DNA from: Aidingimonas halophila
Lineage (GTDB): Bacteria; Pseudomonadota; Gammaproteobacteria; Pseudomonadales; Halomonadaceae
Direction: 5' to 3'
Length of the DNA: 64,000 nucleotides
Assembly: GCF_900106955.1 (NCBI RefSeq)
Contig: NZ_FNNI01000012.1
Location: 19,839 to 83,838 of the forward strand
Positions 18,504-27,937 of the stretch are shown here, piece after piece. Both the position numbers and the translations under genes were made by a program. Below the pieces are notes generated by a model that saw only the letters and a program-made list of their open reading frames with translations, was not told the DNA's origin and made no database searches. Every line of letters begins with the position of its first letter. The first letter of the stretch is position 1.

Positions 18504-19916
18504 ATGGCGTGGCAACTGATGTGGTTTCGCAGTGACTTGCGGACATCGGACAATACGGCTCTCAGCAGGGCAGCTGCCAAAGGCCCCGTCATTGCCGTCT
18601 TCCTGCGCAGTCTCCCGCAATGGCAAGGCCACGGACATGGCGCCAACAAGCTGTCCTTCTGGGGGCGTGGCGTCGAAGCACTACGCGATGAACTCCGGGG
18701 GCTCAATATCCCTTTGCTTCATCGCGACATCGACGATTTCGACGATGCGCCTGAGACACTGCTTGCGATCGCACGCGTTTTTGACATCGAGGCCTTGCAC
18801 TTCAATCGCGAATACCCGTTGAACGAGTGTCGACGTGACGAAGCGGTAACCCGTGCCTTTCAACACCAGGGTATCCGCGTGCATGCCTACACCGATGCCG
18901 TCGCTTATGAACCAGGCGAGCTGCTCACGGAGCAGGGCGACTTCTATAGCGTTTTCACTCCCTTTAGCCGCACCTGGCATCGACAGATGGCACCCGAACG
19001 CCTGGCCTTGCATGACACTCCACGCCCCCAGAGGAACACTGGGATATCCAATGACCCCCTTCCTCCGCTGCCTCGGCTCGCGGACATCCCGGTCGGTAGC
19101 CACCAATGGCCCGCTGGCCCGGAGGCCGCCGCCGACAGGCTGGAACGGTTTCTTCATTACCGGGCGCATTGCTACCAGTCGCAACGTAACTTTCCCGCCG
19201 TCGATGGCACGAGTGAACTCTCGCCCTATCTGGCACTAGGAATGATCTCATACCGGCAGTGCATGCAAGCGGTACTCAACCATAACAATGGCAGTCTCGG
19301 CGAAGGCGATGCCGGCCTGGTTAGCTGGGTCAACGAACTCGTATGGCGGGAGTTCTACCAACATATCGTGGTTGGCTTTCCCGATGTCTGTCGGCATCGG
19401 CCATTTCAACCTGACACCGAAAGACTTCGTTGGCGGAATGATCCCGATGCGCTTCAGGCTTGGCGTGAAGGACGCACAGGCTATCCGATCGTGGACGCCG
19501 CCATGCGACAGCTAACCCGCACAGGTTGGATGCACAATCGCTTGCGCATGATCACGGCCATGTTTCTCTCCAAGCACTTGCTAATCGACTGGCGCCATGG
19601 CGAAGCTTTCTTCCTCCGTCATCTGGTTGATGGCGAGTTTGCCGCCAACAACGGAGGATGGCAATGGGCCGCCTCGACAGGAACCGATGCCGCTCCCTAC
19701 TTCCGCATCTTCAATCCCACCACGCAGTCACAGCGGTTCGACCCCGAAGGTCATTTCATCGCCAGGTTTGTACCAGAGCTGTCCAACATCGATGGAAAGC
19801 GCCGGCATGCACCGACACCGGACTTGCTCGCTTCTGTTGATTATCCCGCCCCTATCGTGAACCACCAGTCAGCCAGACAGCGCGCTCTTGATGCCTTCAA
19901 ATCATTGAAAACCTAG
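18504..19916 (+). CDS. phrB: Deoxyribodipyrimidine photolyase (class I CPD photolyase)
   Basis: Light-driven repair enzyme for cyclobutane pyrimidine dimers, using FAD and an antenna chromophore; 470 residues (472 in E. coli). The N-terminal alpha/beta antenna domain starts MAWQLMWFRSDLRTSDN. The helical FAD domain shows LSPYLALGMISYRQC, WVNELVWREFYQHI, TGWMHNRLRMI and NNGGWQWAASTGTDAAPYFR, with the tryptophan-rich electron-transfer segment intact. A GAGAGG ribosome-binding site precedes the ATG. It follows the LitR-like regulator by 72 bases, and a gene remnant begins 27 bases after its stop. Light-responsive control through the neighbouring regulator is the obvious hypothesis. Confidence 0.96.
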   Translation: MAWQLMWFRSDLRTSDNTALSRAAAKGPVIAVFLRSLPQWQGHGHGANKLSFWGRGVEALRDELRGLNIPLLHRDIDDFDDAPETLLAIARVFDIEALHFNREYPLNECRRDEAVTRAFQHQGIRVHAYTDAVAYEPGELLTEQGDFYSVFTPFSRTWHRQMAPERLALHDTPRPQRNTGISNDPLPPLPRLADIPVGSHQWPAGPEAAADRLERFLHYRAHCYQSQRNFPAVDGTSELSPYLALGMISYRQCMQAVLNHNNGSLGEGDAGLVSWVNELVWREFYQHIVVGFPDVCRHRPFQPDTERLRWRNDPDALQAWREGRTGYPIVDAAMRQLTRTGWMHNRLRMITAMFLSKHLLIDWRHGEAFFLRHLVDGEFAANNGGWQWAASTGTDAAPYFRIFNPTTQSQRFDPEGHFIARFVPELSNIDGKRRHAPTPDLLASVDYPAPIVNHQSARQRALDAFKSLKT

Positions 19917-19943
19917 CACCTCCCCATACTCCGAGGATTGACT

Positions 19944-20093
19944 ATGTCAGAGGACCCGGCGTTGCAGGCGTTTTGCGCCTTCTTTCAAAAGCTTGACAAA
20001 TTTTATACAAATTGTGCTTCTGTGAAGGCGGCTTCAGGGAGCGGACTATTGGCACCTGCCAGACGCTTCTGGCCAAGCCTGGTGCGACATTGA
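19944..20093 (+). pseudogene. Truncated SnoaL/NTF2-like gene (N-terminal remnant)
   Basis: A 49-codon reading frame starts with ATG at 19944, six bases after GAGGA, 27 bases downstream of phrB. Its first 20 residues, MSEDPALQAFCAFFQKLDKF, look like the N-terminus of the SnoaL-like/NTF2-fold proteins that follow phr in LitR-type clusters (from memory). After residue 20 the sequence (YTNCASVKAASGSG) has no such character, and a TGA ends it at 20093. The break coincides with an AT-rich segment, TTGACAAATTTTATACAA. The simplest reading is a deletion that removed the rest of the gene and anything distal. A genuine 49-residue protein is the alternative. Confidence 0.55.
19992..20017. promoter_or_regulatory. 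AT-rich promoter/operator-like element inside the gene remnant
   Basis: TTGACA (a perfect -35 hexamer) is followed by TTATACAA, a full nTnTACAn half-site; the ACA cores are 11 bases apart. No convincing -10 lies 16-18 bases after TTGACA. The element matches the type seen upstream of the epimerase and merR genes. It may be an operator left at a deletion join; no gene is now placed to use it on either strand. Confidence 0.35.
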
Positions 20094-20175
20094 CACCATC
20101 CACATATTGAGTCGACTTGCCCGACCATTCAGCGTGATACGCAAGCTGCGCTGGCCAGGGGGGCTCACCGCACGC

Positions 20176-22047
20176 TCATGGACTCTGGACTGTCGGCGTC
20201 GACTCATCGATGCCCACCGGCGCATACAGTGCCTCTTGATTCCATCGGGCTTCCAGCTCATCGGCGGCAACCGGACGGGAAAAGAGAAACCCTTGCACTT
20301 GCGGACACCCTTGCTGGAGAAGAAAACGGCGTTGCGTCTCGGTCTCGACACCTTCTGCCACCACTTCCAGATCCAGCCCTCGTGCCATGGTAAGTACCGC
20401 TCCAGTGATGGCCGCATCTTCCCGGTCATCCGGTAGATGTCGAACGAATGCTCGATCGAGCTTGAGCTTATCGACCGGCAGACGCTTCAGGTAACTCAGG
20501 GACGAATAGCCGGTACCAAAATCATCGATGGCGATCTGGTGGCCCAAGTTCTGCAATGTTTCCATACGCGGGTAAATATCGCCAGCGCGATCATCGAGCA
20601 ACACTGACTCTGTGAGTTCCAGGCCCAATTTCCAGGCAGGCACCCCATGATGCTTCAATGCCGCTGTCAAATGAGATTCGATATCCCCCTGGATCAGTTG
20701 CATCGCGGATATATTGATCCACAAGGGGACTGAAAAGATATCGGCCTGGTGCCACTTCGCCAATTGAGCGATAGCATTGTCGACAACCCAGTTACCCAGC
20801 GGCACCATCAGTCCATGCCGTTCGGCAATCGGAATGAAATCACCCGGCGAAATCATGCCATGTTCCGGATGGCGCCAGCGAAGCAGCGCTTCGATACCGG
20901 ACATGGTGCCATCCTCCAGGTAATGTTGCGTCTGGTAGTGCAGTTCCAACTGATCCCCTTTCGCCAATGCCGTACGCAGGTCATTGACCAATCCCAACTG
21001 TCGGCTGCCTACCATATCCAGAGAAGGACGAAACCGCTGATCGTGATTCCGCCCATGTCGTTTCGCACTGTAAAGAGCGGATTCCATACGCTGGAACAGT
21101 ACCCCCGAATCATTGCCATCCTCGGGAGCACGACAACTTCCGATGGACAACCCCAGGCGCAATGAAGCCCCCTCCACCTCAAAGGGTTCGCTCATATGAC
21201 TGCGAAGGTCAGCCACCCACTTCTGGTGATCGTCAAATGTCGTCGTGCGGATTACCAGGAATTCATCGCCACCCAGACGCCCAACTACGCCACCAGCGAC
21301 ATAACGGGCCAAGCGTTGTCCGAAACGTGCCAATAGCCGATCGCCGACTTCCACGCCCATCCCGTCGTTGACAGCTTTAAAACCATCGATATCAATCAAC
21401 GCCATATCCAGCCCTTCTCCGGCTCGTAAATGGCGCAACCGAGAGGTCATGAGCTCATGTAGACGACGCCGGTTGGGCAGGCCTGTCAACGGATCTTCGA
21501 AGCCAATGCGTCGCAAATCCTGCTCTCTGGCCTTGTGACGTGATATATCGGTGAACAGACCCACATAGTGACTGATCCGCCCCCGCTCATCGGTACACGC
21601 CTGGACACGCAACCACTCCGGATATTGATCACCCTGCTTGCGTTGATTCCATATCTCACCCTCCCAACGTCCGGTGGTATGCAGTGATTGCCAATAACGG
21701 TCGTAAAACGCCTTGTCGTGCCGACCAGAGGACAACACCGAGGTATCCTGTCCGCGAACCTCATCGACATCGTACCCCGTAATCTGGGTAAAGGCTGGAT
21801 TGACGGCCACGATGCGATTGTCCGCATCACTGATAACGACGCCATCCTCGGAGAGTTTCAAGGTCTCTTCGCACAGACGTCGACGGCGGTGCTCAGCCCG
21901 TACCTGGCGAGTGGCATCGACCACTCCCAGAAGAATGATGCCGAGTGCAGCCAACCGCAACGAGACACTGGGTAACCAACTGATAGCGGCCAACGCGGCC
22001 AGCGCCAGCCAGATCGGCGGTCGGTTAAGAGAAAACGAAGGCCACAT
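20176..22047 (-). CDS. Membrane PAS-GGDEF-EAL cyclic-di-GMP enzyme
   Basis: A 623-residue signalling protein. One or two N-terminal membrane helices (about residues 10-45) are followed by a PAS domain (about 62-175, with the PAC segment [13 protein letters not shown]). A GGDEF domain lies at about 180-345 and an EAL domain at about 355-600. The cyclase signature GRLGGDEF is intact, but the RxxD inhibitory site is absent (V and G at the expected positions). The phosphodiesterase residues are present: [36 protein letters not shown] and AEGVET. It could therefore make and degrade cyclic-di-GMP, with net activity unknown. It converges on phrB and its remnant and diverges from fabA. Confidence 0.93.
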   Translation of the reverse strand: MWPSFSLNRPPIWLALAALAAISWLPSVSLRLAALGIILLGVVDATRQVRAEHRRRRLCEETLKLSEDGVVISDADNRIVAVNPAFTQITGYDVDEVRGQDTSVLSSGRHDKAFYDRYWQSLHTTGRWEGEIWNQRKQGDQYPEWLRVQACTDERGRISHYVGLFTDISRHKAREQDLRRIGFEDPLTGLPNRRRLHELMTSRLRHLRAGEGLDMALIDIDGFKAVNDGMGVEVGDRLLARFGQRLARYVAGGVVGRLGGDEFLVIRTTTFDDHQKWVADLRSHMSEPFEVEGASLRLGLSIGSCRAPEDGNDSGVLFQRMESALYSAKRHGRNHDQRFRPSLDMVGSRQLGLVNDLRTALAKGDQLELHYQTQHYLEDGTMSGIEALLRWRHPEHGMISPGDFIPIAERHGLMVPLGNWVVDNAIAQLAKWHQADIFSVPLWINISAMQLIQGDIESHLTAALKHHGVPAWKLGLELTESVLLDDRAGDIYPRMETLQNLGHQIAIDDFGTGYSSLSYLKRLPVDKLKLDRAFVRHLPDDREDAAITGAVLTMARGLDLEVVAEGVETETQRRFLLQQGCPQVQGFLFSRPVAADELEARWNQEALYAPVGIDESTPTVQSP

Positions 22048-22292
22048 GTGAGATCATCGACTTAACGGTTTATGGGTTGCTCGATAAATTGGCAAGCTGT
22101 CATCATTCAACCTGTTATCGGCATTTTTTCCTGGCGCTTAAATTTTCGGTTCAAACGCTGCCAGCATGCCACAGAATAACAAGCTTAACTGGCATACCCT
22201 GGACTGACGTGCAATCGTTATCCGCTGCCAGTAGAATGCATCAGGGCCGCATGATGGGCCTACATAACCATTTCGATTCTCGGAACGTTTCT

Positions 22293-22808
22293 GTGACCAA
22301 GCAACACTCCTTTAGCCGCGATGAGCTGCTGGCATGCAGCCAAGGTGAATTGTTCGGCCCTGGCAATGCCCAACTGCCAGCCCCGAATATGCTGATGCTC
22401 GACCGAATCACTCGTATCTGTGAGGAAGGGGGAGAGCATGGCAAGGGCGAACTGATCGCTGAACTCGACATCTATCCCGACCTCTGGTTTTTCGATTGCC
22501 ACTTCCCGGGTGATCCCGTTATGCCGGGTTGCCTGGGGCTGGATGCCATGTGGCAACTCGTTGGTTTCTATCTCGGTTGGTTGGGTCATCCGGGTCGCGG
22601 TCGCGCTCTGGGCTGCGGCGAGGTCAAGTTTTCCGGACAGATCCTACCGGATTCGAAGAAAGTTACTTACCACATCCATGTCAAGCGGATCATCACGCGA
22701 CGCCTGATTCTCGGCATCGCCGACGGCACCGTCACTGTTGATGGTCGTGAAATCTATCAGGCCAATGACTTGCGAGTGGGCCTGTTCACCTCTACTGCGA
22801 ATTTCTGA
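22293..22808 (+). CDS. fabA: 3-hydroxydecanoyl-ACP dehydratase/isomerase
   Basis: Introduces the cis double bond in bacterial unsaturated fatty acid synthesis by dehydrating 3-hydroxydecanoyl-ACP and isomerising the product. It is 171 residues long, as in Pseudomonas. The N-terminus from the GTG at 22293, [13 protein letters not shown], matches the Pseudomonas protein closely, so this GTG is preferred over upstream ATGs. The active-site segment [20 protein letters not shown] contains the catalytic His and Asp. Only a weak GGAA ribosome-binding site is visible. fabB follows 13 bases later. The 245 bases upstream hold AT-rich promoter-like stretches, but I see no clear FabR or DesT operator. 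Confidence 0.97.
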   Translation: MTKQHSFSRDELLACSQGELFGPGNAQLPAPNMLMLDRITRICEEGGEHGKGELIAELDIYPDLWFFDCHFPGDPVMPGCLGLDAMWQLVGFYLGWLGHPGRGRALGCGEVKFSGQILPDSKKVTYHIHVKRIITRRLILGIADGTVTVDGREIYQANDLRVGLFTSTANF

Positions 22809-22821
22809 TCAGGAGGCTTCC

Positions 22822-24039
22822 ATGCGACGAGTGGTAGTCACCGGCTTGGGCATCGTGTCTTGCCTCGGTAATGACCGAAACCAGGTTCTTGAGTCTCTGA
22901 AAACAGGACGCTCCGGCATTCGCTACAAGGATGAGTACGCAGAGCTTGGCTTCCGTAGCCATGTCGCCGGCATCGTGGACATCGACCTCGATAGTTTGAT
23001 TGACCGCAAGCTGCGCCGCTTCATGGGGGATGCGGCTGCCTATGCTTATGTCTCCATGGCTCAAGCCATTGAAGACGCCGGACTCACTACGGAGCAGGTG
23101 TCCAACGAACGTACCGGCCTGATCGCCGGCTCAGGCGGCGCTTCCAGTGCCAACCAGGTCGAGGCGGCCGACATTCTGCGTGACAAGGGGCTGCGCCGTG
23201 TCGGCCCCTATCGCGTTACACGCACGATGGGAAGTACTGTGTCCGCCTGTCTGGCCACCCCGTTCCAGATCAAGGGGATCAACTACTCGATCTCATCAGC
23301 CTGCGCCACATCTGCTCACTGCATCGGCAACGCCGTAGAACAGATTCAACTAGGCAAGCAGGACATCGTCTTCGCCGGCGGCGGAGAGGAAGAACATTGG
23401 ACATTATCGTGCCTGTTCGATGCCATGGGCGCACTCTCCACCGGGTATAACGATACCCCGGGCAAAGCCTCTCGTCCTTATGACAAGTCACGGGATGGAT
23501 TCATCATTGCCGGTGGTGGCGGGATGCTGGTCTTGGAGGAACTGGAGCATGCCAAGGCACGTGGAGCAAGGATCTACGCGGAAGTCGTCGGTTACGGCGC
23601 CACTTCCGATGGCTATGACATGGTCGCACCTTCTGGAGAGGGAGCGGCACGTTGCATGCGACAGGCACTGGCCACCGTCGAAGGCAACATTGATTATATC
23701 AATACCCATGGTACCTCCACCCCCGTGGGTGACGTCGCGGAACTTAAAGCTATCAGGGAAATATTCGGTGAAAGGACGCCGGCAATGAGCTCCACCAAGT
23801 CTTTGACGGGGCACTCGCTGGGGGCGACCGGTGTCCAGGAAGCCATCTATTCACTCTTGATGATTGAGCATGGTTTCATTGCGGCCTCAGCCAATATCGA
23901 GGCGCTGGATGAAGAGGCAGAAGGATTTGACATCGTGACCCACCGGCGTGACAACGCCACGGTCAACCGTGCATTGACCAATAGTTTCGGGTTCGGTGGC
24001 ACCAATGCCTGCCTGGTGCTGGAAAAATATCGCGACTGA
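22822..24039 (+). CDS. fabB: 3-oxoacyl-ACP synthase I
   Basis: Condensing enzyme that elongates the cis-decenoyl-ACP made by FabA, so it is needed for unsaturated fatty acids; 405 residues (406 in E. coli). The catalytic cysteine lies in [11 protein letters not shown], and the two histidines in [13 protein letters not shown] and [11 protein letters not shown]. The C-terminal glycine loop is [11 protein letters not shown]. The ATG at 22822 follows a perfect AGGAGG at five bases and gives [13 protein letters not shown]. It forms a fabA-fabB operon. It converges on plsC with 64 bases between the stops. Confidence 0.98.
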   Translation: MRRVVVTGLGIVSCLGNDRNQVLESLKTGRSGIRYKDEYAELGFRSHVAGIVDIDLDSLIDRKLRRFMGDAAAYAYVSMAQAIEDAGLTTEQVSNERTGLIAGSGGASSANQVEAADILRDKGLRRVGPYRVTRTMGSTVSACLATPFQIKGINYSISSACATSAHCIGNAVEQIQLGKQDIVFAGGGEEEHWTLSCLFDAMGALSTGYNDTPGKASRPYDKSRDGFIIAGGGGMLVLEELEHAKARGARIYAEVVGYGATSDGYDMVAPSGEGAARCMRQALATVEGNIDYINTHGTSTPVGDVAELKAIREIFGERTPAMSSTKSLTGHSLGATGVQEAIYSLLMIEHGFIAASANIEALDEEAEGFDIVTHRRDNATVNRALTNSFGFGGTNACLVLEKYRD

Positions 24040-24103
24040 AAGAAAGCGTAATGATAATGGTGGCGGCCGCCGTCAGATGTCCTGGCGGAACCGTATACGT
24101 CTA

Positions 24104-24865
24104 TCAGCCAGGCATCGTTGCCGTCGGCTTGGCCGATGCCTGTTGTGGACGCGGTACTTCGGAAATTTCCTCCAGCGTCGACTCGATCCACGCTTCCACC
24201 TCGACCAGCACGGCTTCCGGGCTCCGTCCTGCCGTCTCGATTGGTGGACCCACGACGACTGTCAGATGGCCGGGATTCTTGATCCAGTGGCGACCCGGCC
24301 AACGCTCGCCGGCATTATGGGCAACCGGTAGCACCGGCGCGCCGGCACGACATGCGATCACTGCACCACTCTTGTTATAGCGACGTCGCTCACCCGGCGC
24401 TACTCGGGTACCTTCAGGAAAGATCAACACGGAAAGACCTTCCTGTAGCCTCACGACACCTTGTGACAGTACCTGCTTCATCGCACGAGCCGGTTTCGAG
24501 CGATCCAGTGCAATAGGATGGAGCAGCCGCAATGCCCAACCGAACAACGGAATCTTCAAAAGTTCACGTTTGAGTACAGTACAGACCGGCGGCTTGAGTA
24601 CCTGCAAGAACAGGGTTTCCCACTCACATTGATGGTTGGCGAGAATCACACAGGGCCGTTTGGGGATGTGCTCGAGGCCGCGAACCTCATAGGTCACCCC
24701 ACAACTCATGCGGAACCAGACCATGATGAAGTGGTTATACAGATTAAGCAGGCGATAACGTCCACGGAGAGGTAGAAAAGGGACCAAGGGCAGAAAAAAC
24801 ACACCACATACCAAAATGGCGAAAAAATAGCCCAGATAAAATAACATGCTGCGTAATCGGTTCAT
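24104..24865 (-). CDS. plsC: 1-acyl-sn-glycerol-3-phosphate acyltransferase
   Basis: Inner-membrane acyltransferase that converts lysophosphatidate to phosphatidate. It has 253 residues, with one strong membrane helix near residues 5-30. Motif I reads NHQCEWET, an H-x4-E form instead of the H-x4-D of E. coli PlsC; to my knowledge the Glu form also occurs in proteobacterial homologues. Motif III FPEGTR and the GPPIET segment are present. The ATG at 24865 overlaps the stop of the upstream gene in an ATGA junction, so translation is probably coupled. It may be one of several paralogues with a specialised acyl preference. Its position opposite fabAB adds a lipid theme, but they are separate units. 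Confidence 0.88.
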   Translation of the reverse strand: MNRLRSMLFYLGYFFAILVCGVFFLPLVPFLPLRGRYRLLNLYNHFIMVWFRMSCGVTYEVRGLEHIPKRPCVILANHQCEWETLFLQVLKPPVCTVLKRELLKIPLFGWALRLLHPIALDRSKPARAMKQVLSQGVVRLQEGLSVLIFPEGTRVAPGERRRYNKSGAVIACRAGAPVLPVAHNAGERWPGRHWIKNPGHLTVVVGPPIETAGRSPEAVLVEVEAWIESTLEEISEVPRPQQASAKPTATMPG

Positions 24866-25731
24866 TCGGGCTTCTCGGTCCGCGTTTGACACCAGGCATC
24901 CAGCATGCGGTCCACTTCGAGTCGCCAAGGTTTCTGGTGGACGCCAAAGGCTTCCAGGACCCGCCGACAATTGAGGACCCGCCGTAACGGGTGGTCATGA
25001 TGATGATTGAGGGCCTTTAGCGCCCCGAGGGGTATCTGCTCGCCCAGCCCTTCTAAACGTGTACTGAGTTGAGTCCGCACCATGGAGGCAAAAGTATAGC
25101 TACTGACAGGTTCCGTCCCCGCAAGATGATAAGCGCCCCAGGCATCGGCGCCATACTGCAGCTGCTGCAGCATTCCGATCAATGCCATGGCAGCGGCATC
25201 GGCTGATGTGGGACAGAAGATAATATCTTCAGCAGCTCGGACTTCCTCACCATTGAGCAATCGGACTATCAAGTCAGCCAACCAAGCTTCATTCCCCTCC
25301 AGAGCAAATAGCGGTCCCAAGCGAACGATCAGATGCCGCGCATGCAGCTCCCGTATGCGGTCGCCTGTCTTGATTAAGCGCTGAAGACTCTCATCCTTGG
25401 GTTCCGGTATGACGTGTTCATCGATAGGCTCACTGAGACCATCTTCGTAGAGCTGATCGGAAACGCACCACACCAAGGGAATGTCCAGGGTCAGACACGC
25501 TTCCAGGCACGCTTCCACCGCTTCCGCATGAGCCTCCACCGCTGCTGGCTCCGCCAGAATCGGTTGAGCGAGAGGAGGCACGAGCAGTGCATCGGGCATG
25601 ATCTCACGCAGACGCTCTACCGAGATCGATATTGACGGCTCGATCACCAACGAGGTATCGGCCCGACGATTCGCCTCCCGCGTCAGCGCCAGGCTCAGGC
25701 AGTGTCCGGCATCCAGGATACTCAACTTCAA
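24862..25731 (-). CDS. RmlD-like sugar-nucleotide-binding (NAD-dependent epimerase family) protein
   Basis: A 289-residue protein with the layout of dTDP-4-dehydrorhamnose reductase relatives: an early strand MKLSILDAG, the middle segment VWCVSDQLYEDG with a Tyr, and YHLAGTEPVSSYTFA near residue 205, like the RmlD GTYHLxGxGxxSxYxFA region. The usual glycine-rich GxxGQxG cofactor loop is replaced by GHCLSLALT, so NAD(P) binding is doubtful. No rhamnose genes are nearby, so a true RmlD role is unlikely. It lies between ssb and plsC, with a translational ATGA overlap to plsC. Family placement is by pattern and the function is unknown. Confidence 0.65.
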   Translation of the reverse strand: MKLSILDAGHCLSLALTREANRRADTSLVIEPSISISVERLREIMPDALLVPPLAQPILAEPAAVEAHAEAVEACLEACLTLDIPLVWCVSDQLYEDGLSEPIDEHVIPEPKDESLQRLIKTGDRIRELHARHLIVRLGPLFALEGNEAWLADLIVRLLNGEEVRAAEDIIFCPTSADAAAMALIGMLQQLQYGADAWGAYHLAGTEPVSSYTFASMVRTQLSTRLEGLGEQIPLGALKALNHHHDHPLRRVLNCRRVLEAFGVHQKPWRLEVDRMLDAWCQTRTEKPE

Positions 25732-25773
25732 GACAATGGCTCCTGAGGCAAAGGAGATAGCCAGTCCGCGATG

Positions 25774-26319
25774 TCAGAACGGAATTTCATCGTCGAAATC
25801 ATCGAAACTGCCTGGATCAGGCGCTCCATACTGATTCCCTTGTTGCTGACCACCAGCCGGAGACGGCTGTTGTCCACCGCCCGGTGCTCCCCCTGAAGCC
25901 CCCTGAGCCGCTGGTTGCGGTGCATTGCCATAGCCGCCAGACTGCATGCCTCCTTGGGCATAATCATTGCCACCACCGGCACCACGAGAATCGAGCATCT
26001 GCATATCGTTGGCAACGATTTCCGTGCTATAGCGATCCTGACCATCCTGCCCCTGCCACTTACGTGTCTGCAGACGCCCTTCAACGTATAGTTTGGAACC
26101 CTTGCGTAAATATTGTTGGGCAATTTCAGCCAACTTGTTGAACATCACCACCGTATGCCACTCGGTACGCTCCTGGCGCTGGCCACTCTGGCGGTCGACC
26201 CAACTATCAGTCGTTGCGAGGCGCAAATTGGCGACCGGATTGCCGGAGGGAAGGAAGCGGACATCCGGGTCCTGCCCCAGATTACCAATCAAAATGACTT
26301 TGTTAACGCCGCGTGCCAT
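25774..26319 (-). CDS. ssb: Single-stranded DNA-binding protein
   Basis: Binds single-stranded DNA as a tetramer and recruits replication and repair proteins; 181 residues (178 in E. coli). The OB fold covers residues 1-110 ([44 protein letters not shown]). A flexible Gly/Gln/Pro-rich linker follows. The extreme C-terminus DDFDDEIPF is the conserved acidic protein-interaction tip. In E. coli ssb is divergent from uvrA; here a yajR-like transporter gene separates them, an order I recall from Pseudomonas. It is probably transcribed with yajR upstream (51 bases) and the RmlD-like gene downstream (42 bases). Confidence 0.98.
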   Translation of the reverse strand: MARGVNKVILIGNLGQDPDVRFLPSGNPVANLRLATTDSWVDRQSGQRQERTEWHTVVMFNKLAEIAQQYLRKGSKLYVEGRLQTRKWQGQDGQDRYSTEIVANDMQMLDSRGAGGGNDYAQGGMQSGGYGNAPQPAAQGASGGAPGGGQQPSPAGGQQQGNQYGAPDPGSFDDFDDEIPF

Positions 26320-26370
26320 CGTTCAACTCCTTGTTCCTTTTACAGTTATCAATCCACGTCACGGACGCCG

Positions 26371-27762
26371 TCACGCACGCCCCTGACCTCGTTGCGTCCC
26401 GGCAATCCGTGCCAGGGCCTCACTATCGAGCTGCTGGCGATCCACCTTGAGATAGGCAACTCGCTCTTCAGGGACCACCAGCACATCCTCCACACCTGCC
26501 ACCTCGGCAAGGCGCGTCATCAAGGTATCCAGAGCGTCACCACGGGTCTCGTCATCGAGAGCCACGACCTCACTCGCCAAATGGCGTGGTGCAGGCATGG
26601 TCATGACTGATCCCAGCCAGACGACGCCAACGACAGCGGCGCCATAAAACACAGCGTCGTGCCCCCAGTACTGATCCAGCACACCCCCCAACAAACCACC
26701 CAGGAAGGCCCCTAGAAACTGGCTGGTCGAGTAGACCCCCATGGCAGTGCCTTTCGCGCCAGCTGGTGCCATCTTGCTGATCATGGAGGGCAGTGTCGCC
26801 TCCAGCAGATTGAACGCGATGAAAAACCCCAATAACAAACACGCTAACCACCACCAAGAGGTCACCCCAGACACCCCCATAGCGGCAAGACACAATGTCA
26901 GCAGAGCGACTGACAGAATAAAAACCGGCTTCATCTGACGTTTTTTCTCGGCCAGCATCACCAGCGGTACCATTCCGATGAACGCCAGGCCCATGACGGT
27001 CAAATACACCCATCCATGATACGCGGATTCGAAGCCGACCTCGACAAGCCGAAAGGGAATGACCACGAAGATGGCCATCAGGATCAAATGCAGGGAAAAG
27101 ATCGAAATATCCAGACGCAGTAGATCCAAGCGCAACAACATGGATTTGAGTTGTTGACGGTCCAGACCCACATCACGGTGAAGAACTCGCTTGGGGGCTT
27201 TGGGAACCACTTTCCATAACACCAGCAAACCAAGCAGCGCCAGTACCGCCGTTAGCCAGAAAATACCTGATAGCCCGAAATACGCTGACAAGAGTGGACC
27301 GGTCACCATCGCCACAGCGAAGGCTACACCGATCGATAACCCGATCATCGCCATCGCCGCGGTCCGTACCTCCTCACGGGTCTGGTCGGCAAGCAGTGCC
27401 ATGATAGCAGCGGCTACAGCACCACTCCCTTGCAGGCTCCGTCCCACGATAATGCCGACGATACTATCCGCCAGGGCAGCGATGATACTACCGATCAGAA
27501 ACAGTATCAGGCCAACCGCGATCACCCTTTTACGCCCCAAGCGATCAGACAGCAGACCGAACGGGATCTGCAGCAATGCCTGCATCAACCCATAGACCCC
27601 TAGTGCCAACCCGACAAGCATTGGCGTGGCACCTTGCAGGGATTCCGCAGATAGCGCCAGCACCGGCAAGACCATGAATAGGCCCAGCATGCGTGATGAA
27701 TAAAGACCCGCCAATCCGATGATGGCGCGTCGTTCGGTGGCTAACAACAAACCTGAGATCAT
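26371..27762 (-). CDS. yajR: YajR-like major facilitator transporter with C-terminal YAM-type domain
   Basis: A 463-residue MFS transporter with twelve hydrophobic helices. Motif A, GLLSDRLGRKRVI, lies in the loop between helices 2 and 3. A soluble C-terminal domain of about 65 residues (TLMTRLAEVAGVEDVLVV, then YLKVDRQQLD) resembles the ferredoxin-like YAM domain of E. coli YajR. The substrate is not known for YajR. The ATG at 27762 gives MISGLLLATERRAIIGL, which starts just before helix 1. The longer reading to 27981 would run back through the uvrA start region and is rejected. The gene diverges from uvrA and precedes ssb. Confidence 0.85.
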   Translation of the reverse strand: MISGLLLATERRAIIGLAGLYSSRMLGLFMVLPVLALSAESLQGATPMLVGLALGVYGLMQALLQIPFGLLSDRLGRKRVIAVGLILFLIGSIIAALADSIVGIIVGRSLQGSGAVAAAIMALLADQTREEVRTAAMAMIGLSIGVAFAVAMVTGPLLSAYFGLSGIFWLTAVLALLGLLVLWKVVPKAPKRVLHRDVGLDRQQLKSMLLRLDLLRLDISIFSLHLILMAIFVVIPFRLVEVGFESAYHGWVYLTVMGLAFIGMVPLVMLAEKKRQMKPVFILSVALLTLCLAAMGVSGVTSWWWLACLLLGFFIAFNLLEATLPSMISKMAPAGAKGTAMGVYSTSQFLGAFLGGLLGGVLDQYWGHDAVFYGAAVVGVVWLGSVMTMPAPRHLASEVVALDDETRGDALDTLMTRLAEVAGVEDVLVVPEERVAYLKVDRQQLDSEALARIAGTQRGQGRA

Positions 27763-27878
27763 GCGATAGGGAGTGTCCAGTACGCGAACGGGTCGGCCGA
27801 TACGGCCGGAGCAACTCGATATTCTACCTACTCCGTGTCCGACAGGGAAAGGCAATAGCGCTTGAGACGCACCGCATT

Positions 27879-27908
27879 TTGGCGAGACTCGCGCCAACGC
27901 CGTATAAT
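27879..27908 (+). promoter_or_regulatory. Sigma-70 promoter of uvrA
   Basis: TTGGCG, 18 bases, then a perfect TATAAT about 30 bases before the uvrA ATG. No LexA box of the CTG-N10-CAG kind was found between yajR and uvrA. Confidence 0.65.
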
Positions 27909-27937
27909 CGAATTTTTGCGCTGCACTCGAGGTGGCA

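Noticed and set aside
20107..20436. Plus-strand frame overlapping the end of the GGDEF-EAL gene
   Set aside because: It is antisense to the conserved EAL domain and has no protein features; the stranded promoter-like element upstream is not enough to support it.
22048..22292. FabR/DesT operator upstream of fabA
   Set aside because: The region has AT-rich promoter-like stretches but no convincing long inverted repeat matching those operators.
27763..27937. Possible LexA (SOS) box between yajR and uvrA
   Set aside because: No CTG-N10-CAG palindrome could be found, so SOS control of uvrA is not claimed.
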